Source of the DNA: an uncultured Lachnospiraceae bacterium
Lineage (GTDB): Bacteria > Bacillota_A > Clostridia > Lachnospirales > Lachnospiraceae
DNA length: 6,534 nt
Direction of reading: 5' to 3'
Assembly (NCBI GenBank): GCA_902796775.1
Contig: CADBQK010000074.1
Location: 1 to 6,534, forward strand
The translations under genes were made by a program, and so were the position numbers. The first letter of the stretch is position 1. Each line of letters opens with the position of its first letter. Under the pieces are notes generated by a model that did no database searches, was not told the origin of the DNA, and saw only the letters and a program-made list of their open reading frames with translations. Shown piece by piece: positions 1 to 5,662 of the stretch.

Positions 1-29
1 TGCTATTGCATACAGTCAGCTTCAACACA

Positions 30-58
30 ATAATAAACGATCATTCATTTATTGTCAA
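30..58 (-). promoter_or_regulatory. Outward minus-strand promoter overlapping the phosphatase stop codon
   Basis: On the minus strand TTGACA (bases 53-58) is followed after exactly 17 bases by TATTAT (30-35), a six-of-six and a five-of-six match to the vegetative hexamers. The -35 box covers the TGA stop of the phosphatase gene, so transcription would start close to the left edge and serve a minus-strand gene outside the window. The same bases can form only a weak AT-rich hairpin, and I see no convincing terminator for the phosphatase operon. The call rests on hexamers and spacing alone. Confidence 0.45.
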
Positions 59-1872
59 GCATCTTTTGCAGTTCCCCGGTATTCCAGGCAGAGCATCGTC
101 AGATCATCGAACTGCTCTGCATCTCCGACGAAGGAATCTATAGCCCTGCGGACTTTCCTGAGGATCTGATCCGGCGTTTCTGTCTCATCCGCCTCCCGGT
201 TCAGGGCAGCCAGCATCCTGTCCGTACCAAACAGTTTATTGTCCGCGCTGGTCGCCTCCGTCACCCCGTCCGTATAGACAAAGAGCTTTGTCCAGGGCTC
301 CAGCTGCATCTCATATTCTTTGTAGCGAACCCCTTCCATGCCGCCGACCACAAAGCCATGCTTGTCCCGTAATAACTCAAAGCAGCCACCCGGCTTCTTA
401 AAGACCGGATATTCATGCCCTGCATTGGCAGCGCACAGCTTCCCTGTGGAAAGCTCCAGGATCCCGACCCAGACTGTCACGAACATATCCTCCGGATTGT
501 TCGAGCAGATTTCTTCATTGGTCTTTGTCAGGATCTCACCTGCAGACATCCCCGGCGCAGCGCAGCTGTGGATAATGATCTTTGTTACCATCATAAACAG
601 CGCGGCAGGAACCCCCTTTCCGGAGACATCCGCGATCACCATACACAAATGGTCGTCGTCTACCAGGAAATAGTCATAGAAATCTCCCCCGACTTCTTTT
701 GCCGGATCCATGATAGCGTAGAGATCGATTTCCCGGCGTTCCGGGAATGGAGGAAAGATATGCGGCAGCATAGCTGTCTGGATATTCTTTGCCAGCGACA
801 GCTCCGCACTGATGCGCTCCTGTTCGGCAGTGATGGTTTTGATCTCCTCCACATGCGCATCGATCTCGAGAGCCATTTCAGAAAGATCTACGGCAAGCTC
901 CCCGAGTTCATTGCGCAGCTGCAGTTTTTCCAGATTCTCTACGACCGTACTACTGTCTTTTGTTTTCTTGTAGTGCCGGATATTGTATTGTATATTCTTC
1001 AAAGGAGCCAGCACGAACATAAAGATTGCCACCATGCAGATCAGAGCCAGAAGCAGCTGATGAATGACTCCCCGGAATGTACCGCTGCGGGTCTGAGTCT
1101 CGACATCAGCAAGCAGACCTGACAGATCGTAGGTCAGGCCGATCAGCACACTGCGCCCGTCAAAAGTGAAGATATAGCGGTAATAGTCCAGATAGTTGCC
1201 GGCATCTGCCAGATAATTCGAATTCAGCAGGGCTCTGCGCATAGCGTCCTGCTGGCTCTCAGCAACAGTAACGGTGTGCCCCAGCGGATAGACCTCTTCG
1301 TAACGGGTTCCCCGCACTGCCCCGGGATCCGCTCCGCTGAACAGGAAGAACTGCTCATCAAAAGGTTCCTGCGTCACCACAGCGAACAGATAACTTACAT
1401 GATAGGTCTGCTTGATCTCGTCAATCCGTGTGATCAGCCAGGAATAGGCGATTTCAGCAAAAAACTTCTGATCCCCTTCGGGCAGCGTTTCCACCTGTTT
1501 TGTTTTCAGATATCTGAGCTGCAGCTGGGGATTGTGTTTGTTGAAGATCCGGCTTTTTTCTTCTGTCGTGATCCCGTTTCCAAACAAAGCATCATATTCA
1601 ATGTCCATCTCATCCGCATGCTCGTACCAATAGCGGATCAGCCATTCATGAGCAGGGTATTCCATGATAGACCGCCTGACCTCTTCGGCGATCTCCTGCG
1701 CGTGGATTTCCGTCTGTTTTCTGACATTCCCCTTTGAAATTCTCTGCTCGGCTTTATACGTCATGATGCTGGTCAGCAGGGTTCCGATCACGAACAGAAC
1801 CGCAACCTGAAAAATTATACTGTTTTTTCGACTTTTCATCTTCCCCTGACCTCTCTGCCGCTCCTGTCCCAT
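55..1872 (-). CDS. Membrane-bound SpoIIE/RsbU-type PP2C protein serine phosphatase with HAMP linker
   Basis: This 605-residue protein is a probable sensor phosphatase. Members of the family dephosphorylate phosphoserine on anti-sigma-antagonist (STAS) proteins or related partners using two metal ions. A membrane segment at about residues 19-37 is followed by an extracytoplasmic region of about 230 residues, a second membrane segment at about 268-291, a HAMP-like linker (about 290-345, with NELGELA) and a short coiled stretch running into the catalytic domain (about 355-598). Catalytic signatures are intact: GGDFYD (395-400), DVSGKG (415-420), NAGHEYP (483-489), YTDGVTEA (533-540) and FDDLTML (588-594), which include the metal-binding aspartates. 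The start at 1872 is chosen because GGAGGAAGG lies just upstream; the next ATG (residue 12) has a G-rich run too close to it. It lies 45 bases after the Mrr-like gene and is probably its operon partner. No STAS or anti-sigma gene is visible, so the substrate is unknown. The extracytoplasmic region is one I do not recognise. Confidence 0.93.
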   Translation of the reverse strand: MGQERQRGQGKMKSRKNSIIFQVAVLFVIGTLLTSIMTYKAEQRISKGNVRKQTEIHAQEIAEEVRRSIMEYPAHEWLIRYWYEHADEMDIEYDALFGNGITTEEKSRIFNKHNPQLQLRYLKTKQVETLPEGDQKFFAEIAYSWLITRIDEIKQTYHVSYLFAVVTQEPFDEQFFLFSGADPGAVRGTRYEEVYPLGHTVTVAESQQDAMRRALLNSNYLADAGNYLDYYRYIFTFDGRSVLIGLTYDLSGLLADVETQTRSGTFRGVIHQLLLALICMVAIFMFVLAPLKNIQYNIRHYKKTKDSSTVVENLEKLQLRNELGELAVDLSEMALEIDAHVEEIKTITAEQERISAELSLAKNIQTAMLPHIFPPFPERREIDLYAIMDPAKEVGGDFYDYFLVDDDHLCMVIADVSGKGVPAALFMMVTKIIIHSCAAPGMSAGEILTKTNEEICSNNPEDMFVTVWVGILELSTGKLCAANAGHEYPVFKKPGGCFELLRDKHGFVVGGMEGVRYKEYEMQLEPWTKLFVYTDGVTEATSADNKLFGTDRMLAALNREADETETPDQILRKVRRAIDSFVGDAEQFDDLTMLCLEYRGTAKDA

Positions 1873-1917
1873 CTGAATTCCTTCCTCCCGGTCAGTCCTG
1901 CGCCTGCCTGAATCTGA

Positions 1918-2499
1918 TCAGTCCAGGGCATGAGCCTGCAGCCACTGCCTGTCCCACAGCTGCACATCAGTCTGCTCTGCCGTCCTTTTCGCTCCCTCTG
2001 TAAAAGTACTATTCGTCAGGACAGCTGCTTCATCACACTCATACATCCTCATTCCGGTGTAGACTTCCTGTACTGCTTTATTGCCTACCGGTCCGGCACA
2101 ACGTTTACACTGGATCGCATACTTTACATCTCTGTCCCAGGCGATGATATCCACTCCAAAATCGCCTGCTCCCTGCGTGACTTCTACATGTGAGAAACCC
2201 CGTTTCTCCAGATAATCGGCACACCAGTACTCAAACGTGTGCCCTTCCATTTCATCAATTCCCTCCAGACACCCAAAGCGCAGGCGCCGCCTTTGCCCCC
2301 GGATGGCATCTAGCTCCAGTCCGGCCCAGCCTGCAGCAAGGATTCCGAAAAACAGCAGACGCATCAGCCCGGGTCTGGTATCCGCCAGCCATGAAAAATA
2401 CCTTACCGCAAGCAGGCACAAGCCCGCAGCAAGTGCCAGAAAGATCAGCTTCGCCGCAAATTTCTGCACAAAACTGCTTTTTTTACGATAACCGGCCAT
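1918..2499 (-). CDS. Membrane-anchored protein with Mrr-type restriction endonuclease-like domain
   Basis: The 193-residue protein has two probable membrane segments (about 14-32 and 47-65), a basic stretch RGQRRRLR (67-74) and a C-terminal Mrr_cat-type PD-(D/E)XK nuclease fold (about 80-190). Visible signature residues are E90 in the first helix, GDFGVDI (112-118) with the expected catalytic D117, the QCK motif (130-132) with K132, and the following KAVQEV helix (141-146). Family members cut DNA, often methylated DNA, but a short membrane-linked version like this has no assigned role that I know of. The start at 2499 is preferred because AGAGGGG lies nine bases upstream. An in-frame ATG at 2547 would add 16 residues but has no ribosome binding site and follows directly on a T-tract. 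The gene is first in a probable operon with the phosphatase and is driven from 2600-2628. The nuclease fold is confident; activity and target are not. Confidence 0.85.
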   Translation of the reverse strand: MAGYRKKSSFVQKFAAKLIFLALAAGLCLLAVRYFSWLADTRPGLMRLLFFGILAAGWAGLELDAIRGQRRRLRFGCLEGIDEMEGHTFEYWCADYLEKRGFSHVEVTQGAGDFGVDIIAWDRDVKYAIQCKRCAGPVGNKAVQEVYTGMRMYECDEAAVLTNSTFTEGAKRTAEQTDVQLWDRQWLQAHALD

Positions 2500-2548
2500 C
2501 TGCTGCCACCCCTCTGTATACTGCCGTACCTGCACTGTCAGAATCATG

Positions 2549-2580
2549 AAAAACGCCCGCAGGATCCCGGCCTGTGAGCG
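2549..2580 (-). terminator. Terminator-like hairpin in the leader of the Mrr-like/phosphatase operon
   Basis: Read on the minus strand, CGCTCACAGG (2571-2580) can pair with CCTGCGGGCG (2554-2563) around a 7-base loop, with one G-U wobble and one mismatch, and five T residues follow at once (2549-2553). This has the shape of an intrinsic terminator, yet it sits between the operon promoter (2600-2628) and the Mrr-like start codon (2499). It would begin only about 13 bases into the transcript. It could be an attenuator, a terminator for antisense transcripts coming from the dehydrogenase side, or simply a stable leader hairpin. Confidence 0.4.
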
Positions 2581-2599
2581 GTTCCTTCCACTTAATGGT

Positions 2600-2628
2600 A
2601 TTATATGATAAAGGCATCAAAAGGTCAA
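2600..2628 (-). promoter_or_regulatory. Sigma-A type promoter of the Mrr-like/phosphatase operon
   Basis: On the minus strand TTGACC (2623-2628) and TATAAT (2600-2605) are separated by exactly 17 bases, giving five-of-six and six-of-six consensus hexamers. Transcription would start near 2593 and leave a leader of about 95 bases before the start codon at 2499. The -35 box is supplied by the left arm of the palindrome at 2619-2691, so the palindrome and operon control are physically linked. Confidence 0.7.
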
Positions 2629-2691
2629 ACAGCCTTTCATGCCGGCGACGCGAAGCCAGCCCTTCAGGGCATGAAGAAGGCGTTTGACCTT
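2619..2691. repeat. 73-base imperfect palindrome in the divergent intergenic region
   Basis: The left arm (2619-2643) contains AAGGTCAAAC, GCCTT and CATGCC. The right arm (2668-2691) carries the reverse complement, GGCATG, AAGGC and GTTTGACCTT, with only small bulges between the blocks. The 24-base centre can itself fold, for example GCCC-TTCA-GGGC at 2659-2670 as an alternative pairing. No T-tract follows on either strand, so it is a poor terminator. Its size, layered structure and intergenic position suggest a dispersed non-coding repeat or a structured element. Each arm carries TTGACC reading outwards. Copy number cannot be judged from one window. Confidence 0.6.
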
Positions 2692-2750
2692 GGGACGCCG
2701 ACAAGATCAAATTGTATGCAGTCTGCTCCCTTACTTCTGCAACGGGACTA

Positions 2751-2778
2751 TTGACAGTCCAGGAACCATCTATATAAT
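2751..2778 (+). promoter_or_regulatory. Perfect-consensus sigma-A promoter of the dehydrogenase gene
   Basis: TTGACA (2751-2756) and TATAAT (2773-2778) both match consensus exactly with a 16-base spacer, so transcription should start near 2785 and leave a leader of roughly 90 bases. A second TATAAT at 2784-2789 is too far from the -35 box to be its partner. The -35 box lies inside a short inverted repeat, GGACT-ATTGAC-AGTCC (2745-2760), which could be an operator, so this promoter may be strong but repressible. Confidence 0.75.
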
Positions 2779-2877
2779 AATATTATAATAAAGTCACCAA
2801 AAGTATCATAAACAGCTTTTGAGACTTTTATCAGGAATAGCAAAACAGTAAAGCAATACAATGGGAGGGTTTAACAG

Positions 2878-3765
2878 ATGATCGGATTTATCGGACTTGG
2901 GATCATGGGACGCCCGATGGCAAAGAACCTGCTGGCGGCAGGCATCCCGGTGATGGTCAGCATCCACAATGCAAAGAAAGCAAAAGAATTGAAGGCGCTG
3001 GGCGCCAGTATCGGCTCTTCCAAAGAGATCGGAGAGAATTGCGAGATCGTTATCCTCATGCTGCCCAACGGACAGGTAAGCAAGGATGTGCTGTTTGGAG
3101 AGGATGCACTAGCTGCGCACCTGAAGCCCGGCAGTCTTGTGTGTGATATGAGCAGTGTAGACCCGAATGAGTCTATTGCCTGCCAGAAAGGTCTCGAAAA
3201 GGTCGGCTGCACTTTTATGGACGCGCCTGTTTCAGGAAGTGAGTCAGGAGCAGTCGCGGGAACTCTGGCCATCATGGCCGGCGGCAGCAAGGAGGATTTT
3301 GCCCGGATGAAGCCCTATTTTGCAATCATGGGCGGCTCCTATATCCTGGTCGGCCCCGTCGGCAGCGGCAGTATCACCAAGCTTTGCAACCAGATGATCG
3401 TCAATAACACGATTGCTGTTGTCAGCGAAGCCTTTGTCCTGGCAGCCAAGACCGGCTGTGACCCGAAAAAGGTCTATCAGGCGATCCGGGGCGGCCTGGC
3501 AGGCAGCGCAGTGCTTGACCAGAAGGTTCCGATGATGCTGGAGCGCAATTTCACCCCGGGCGGCACGCTCACGATCATAAACAAAGACCTGAAAAACATC
3601 CTGAATACAGCGCATGCGGCTGATGTCCCTGTCCCTTACAGTGCCCAGCTCTATGAGATCCTGCAGGCTCTGAAAGTCCATGGTCATTCCGGAGATGACC
3701 ATAGCGGAATCGTTCAGTACTTCGAACAGCTTGCCGGAATCACTGTCGGGAAGGTGCCTGAATAA
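2878..3765 (+). CDS. garR: GarR-like 2-hydroxy-3-oxopropionate (tartronate semialdehyde) reductase, 3-hydroxyisobutyrate dehydrogenase family
   Basis: This 295-residue soluble enzyme has the normal family length. It probably reduces tartronate semialdehyde to D-glycerate or acts on a related beta-hydroxyacid in the cytoplasm. The Rossmann motif GLGIMG is at 6-11, the substrate-binding block DAPVSGS at 115-121, and the catalytic lysine K168 in ITKLCNQ. The segment YQAIRGGLAGS (200-210), the KDLKN helix (236-240) and DHSG (274-277) resemble E. coli GarR more than general 3-hydroxyisobutyrate dehydrogenases, going by remembered family sequence. At the end of the second beta strand, where the family usually has Asp (NAD) or Asn-Arg (NADP), the residues are S28-I29-H30, so cofactor preference is unclear. 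GGGAGGG lies eight bases before the ATG. The gene is single, with its own promoter and a palindromic terminator; no glycerate kinase or aldolase gene is present to fix the pathway. A different beta-hydroxyacid substrate remains possible. Confidence 0.87.
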   Translation: MIGFIGLGIMGRPMAKNLLAAGIPVMVSIHNAKKAKELKALGASIGSSKEIGENCEIVILMLPNGQVSKDVLFGEDALAAHLKPGSLVCDMSSVDPNESIACQKGLEKVGCTFMDAPVSGSESGAVAGTLAIMAGGSKEDFARMKPYFAIMGGSYILVGPVGSGSITKLCNQMIVNNTIAVVSEAFVLAAKTGCDPKKVYQAIRGGLAGSAVLDQKVPMMLERNFTPGGTLTIINKDLKNILNTAHAADVPVPYSAQLYEILQALKVHGHSGDDHSGIVQYFEQLAGITVGKVPE

Positions 3766-3786
3766 AACGGCAATTTACCGCAAGGC

Positions 3787-3867
3787 GAGTCAGGGTGAGT
3801 CAGGGGACGTATCTGTTGACTCATTTCATTTGAATGAAATGAGTCAACAGATACGTCCCCTGACTCA
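3787..3867. repeat. Exact 35-bp inverted repeat (REP/BIME-like) with a duplicated foot
   Basis: Bases 3796-3830 and 3833-3867 are exact reverse complements separated by two bases (TG). Each arm contains a smaller foldable module: GAGTCA and TGACTC (3797-3802 and 3817-3822 in the left arm) enclose GGGGACGTATCTGT. The element can therefore form one long hairpin or two smaller hairpins. At the left foot GAGTCAGGG occurs twice in tandem (3787-3795 and 3797-3805). Paired inverted modules with GGGGACG-type cores resemble palindromic repeats mobilised by REP-associated tyrosine transposases; that link is inferred from general resemblance, and no such transposase is in this window. Confidence 0.75.
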
Positions 3868-3871
3868 TTTT
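3796..3871 (+). terminator. Probable intrinsic terminator of the dehydrogenase transcript
   Basis: The perfect 35-bp stem begins 30 bases after the dehydrogenase stop codon and is followed on the plus strand by TTTT (3868-3871), which is enough for a plausible terminator. On the minus strand no T-run follows the stem, so for the convergent transpeptidase it would act at most as a 3' stabilising structure. A weak minus-strand alternative is CGGTA-AAT-TGCCG followed by TTTT, ending near 3764. Confidence 0.6.
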
Positions 3872-3881
3872 GATCAATTGA

Positions 3882-5363
3882 TCAATAAAAGATAATAATT
3901 GCTGTCCCGGGGGTGATATTATTGTAGATCGTCCTTGCAGCATTGTACGGAAGATTGACACAGCCGTGCGAACCGTCATATTTATAGATCGTACCTCCGA
4001 AGGATCCCCGCCAGGGAGCATCGTGCAGGCCTTGTCCCATAAAGAAGGGCATCCAGTAATCTACATCGCTGCTCCATGCATCTTCTGCATTCTGTCCGGT
4101 TAGTGTGGCAGGACTTTTTTTGAATGCCAGGGGGAAACACCCCGTTGCTGTCCCGGTCCCGTTGGAGGTATTGCCCGATACCAGATCACTCTCCACCACC
4201 AGCTTGCCGCCGCTGTAGAACCACAGATGCTGTGCAGACAGATTCACCTCGACATATGTCCCATTGAGATCATCTGTGCCGTTGCGGCTGAGGAAATAGG
4301 GATTTCCGTAAGAATTTACAGTAACATAAACCGGCTCCCTGGTCTCGGACTTGCGTGCCTCGATTGCAGCTTTGAGCTGCTTTGCCTCTTCTTCGTTGTT
4401 GATCGTATATCCGTATTCATTTCTGGAAGCATCGATCGTGATCTGCGAGCCATACGTCGTTGTAAAAGTACGATTGAGATATCGTGTATTATACTTAGCC
4501 GCCAGCTCTTCCACATAAGCTTTTACGCTCTCATCATCCACTTTCAGCTTCAGCTTGTCGTCGATCTCCACCCAGGAAGAAATCGTCTTCCCGTCCAGGA
4601 CCTGTGTTTGTGCTCCAAAGGTGTAAGTGATGGACATTTCTTCCAGCTCACTGCGGCGCAGCTCCTTGTTTTTCTCCGGCAGCTGGCTTTCCAGTTCGCT
4701 TGTATCCATAGACACTTTTTTTGATGTATACACATCTTCCGGAACAGCTAAGGTGAGGGTGCCGCCGTCCGGCAGTGTATGTTCATTCAGCGCTTCAATG
4801 ACAGAAGTCCGGACAAATCTGCGGAGCTTTTCATCATCGATCATATTGCCCTGGATCGGTTTCTCCAGCACGTAAAGATCCTTTTTCTTATCCAGCTGCA
4901 GGGAAGCATCTCTGGACTCCACTCTTTCTTCTGCAAATGACTCTGAGGCGACAAAAGAACGGAAGGAATCACGGTCCTCTTTGAACACATCCTGTATGGT
5001 CATCGGATAGCCCATTGTCAGAGACTGCAGCATATAAATGGGATTGGTTTTTTCCTCATTCTCCTCCTGTGCCAGATAATTCGCGAAGCGCTCACTGTCA
5101 AAGGAAAACCCCATATCTGCAAGACTGCCGGACAGAGCAGGCTTTTCTTTCTCGGTCAGCTCTACTGTCAGGCCTTCCATCCAGGCCTGATACTCCTCCT
5201 TAAGCTCAGACACTTCACGCCCGGCCACATCCTCGCCGTTCAGAGTCGTGCCCTTCAGGAATCCTTTCTGGTTCCGGTTTACATAATACACATATCCAGC
5301 TCCTGCGGCTGCCGTAAGAAAAAGCAGTACAAAAATGATGGCAATGATTGTCCCTTTCCGCAC
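3882..5363 (-). CDS. Membrane-anchored L,D-transpeptidase (YkuD domain) with long extracellular stalk
   Basis: The 493-residue protein probably makes 3-3 cross-links in peptidoglycan, or attaches molecules to it, on the outer face of the membrane. An uncleaved signal anchor covers about residues 5-27. A long extracellular region (about 35-365) begins with GTTLNGEDVAGREVSEL, typical of the PG_binding_4/VanW-type repeat modules that precede such catalytic domains in Clostridia. The YkuD domain runs from about 368 to the C-terminus with catalytic H447 and SHGCVN (465-470), where C468 is the nucleophile. The start is GTG at 5363: an in-frame TAA lies five codons upstream, no ATG exists in the anchor region, and GGGGG sits just before it. 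The stop codon falls inside a 16-bp palindrome, TTGATCAATTGATCAA (3870-3885). The gene is transcribed away from prsW; I could not find a strong promoter for it, and a short inverted repeat lies close upstream. Confidence 0.92.
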   Translation of the reverse strand: MRKGTIIAIIFVLLFLTAAAGAGYVYYVNRNQKGFLKGTTLNGEDVAGREVSELKEEYQAWMEGLTVELTEKEKPALSGSLADMGFSFDSERFANYLAQEENEEKTNPIYMLQSLTMGYPMTIQDVFKEDRDSFRSFVASESFAEERVESRDASLQLDKKKDLYVLEKPIQGNMIDDEKLRRFVRTSVIEALNEHTLPDGGTLTLAVPEDVYTSKKVSMDTSELESQLPEKNKELRRSELEEMSITYTFGAQTQVLDGKTISSWVEIDDKLKLKVDDESVKAYVEELAAKYNTRYLNRTFTTTYGSQITIDASRNEYGYTINNEEEAKQLKAAIEARKSETREPVYVTVNSYGNPYFLSRNGTDDLNGTYVEVNLSAQHLWFYSGGKLVVESDLVSGNTSNGTGTATGCFPLAFKKSPATLTGQNAEDAWSSDVDYWMPFFMGQGLHDAPWRGSFGGTIYKYDGSHGCVNLPYNAARTIYNNITPGTAIIIFY

Positions 5364-5390
5364 AATGATCCCCCGTTACCTCTATGTTTA

Positions 5391-5412
5391 CAATTGCTTC
5401 AATCAGCAATTG
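5391..5412. promoter_or_regulatory. Inverted repeat upstream of the L,D-transpeptidase start, possible operator or leader hairpin
   Basis: CAATTGCT (5391-5398) and AGCAATTG (5405-5412) are perfect 8-base inverted arms separated by six bases, beginning 28 bases upstream of the GTG start. It could be a dimeric regulator site or a hairpin in the leader. A second, shorter repeat, CATGAA-ATC-TTCATG, lies at 5473-5487 in the same spacer. Minus-strand promoter candidates between 5420 and 5480 match consensus poorly, so the transpeptidase promoter remains undefined. Confidence 0.4.
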
Positions 5413-5521
5413 AACCTATCTGCATACTTGTATAACCATACCACAATGCTGGGCTATATACAATTACAAAATCATGAAATCTTCATGCTCTTTCGCACTT
5501 TTACGGCCAGTCTGAAATCAG

Positions 5522-5550
5522 TTGACATTTGGGATCATTCAAAGGATAAT
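5522..5550 (+). promoter_or_regulatory. Sigma-A type promoter of prsW
   Basis: TTGACA (5522-5527) is followed after 17 bases by GATAAT (5545-5550), six-of-six and five-of-six matches. The transcript would start near 5557 and have a leader of about 106 bases. The reading frame upstream of the prsW ATG is open back to this -35 box, but those codons cannot be the true N-terminus because they overlap the promoter. Confidence 0.7.
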
Positions 5551-5662
5551 AAGATCAAAGTTTCGTGAATTCAAAGCGCGGTCCATAAGCATATCTCAGA
5601 TCGGATTTCTTCATAAAGATGAAAATCGGAAAAGGTATTACATACTTTCAGGAGGTTTAAAT

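Noticed and set aside
415..1122. Long plus-strand open frame inside the phosphatase gene
   Set aside because: It lies opposite a gene with complete PP2C motifs, shows no recognisable domain and is best explained as an antisense shadow.
2500..2547. In-frame N-terminal extension of the Mrr-like protein starting at an ATG at 2547
   Set aside because: No ribosome binding site precedes it and it follows the leader T-tract directly, whereas the ATG at 2499 has AGAGGGG at good spacing.
2619..2691. Intergenic palindrome as a bidirectional intrinsic terminator
   Set aside because: It lies between divergent genes, where no transcript needs ending, and no T-tract follows either arm.
3244..3702. Minus-strand open frame opposite the dehydrogenase
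   Set aside because: No domain or start signal; it is the complement of a well-supported gene.
2619..3867. The two palindromes as ends of one mobile element enclosing the dehydrogenase gene
   Set aside because: Their sequences are unrelated, no transposase is present and no target-site duplication joins the outer ends.
4227..4724. Plus-strand open frame opposite the L,D-transpeptidase
   Set aside because: Cysteine- and leucine-rich sequence without a domain, wholly within a gene that has intact catalytic motifs.
5522..5662. N-terminal extension of PrsW by 47 residues from a TTG at 5522
   Set aside because: The extension begins inside the -35 box of the prsW promoter and covers its -10 box; the ATG at 5663 has a strong GGAGG site and begins the expected hydrophobic N-terminus.
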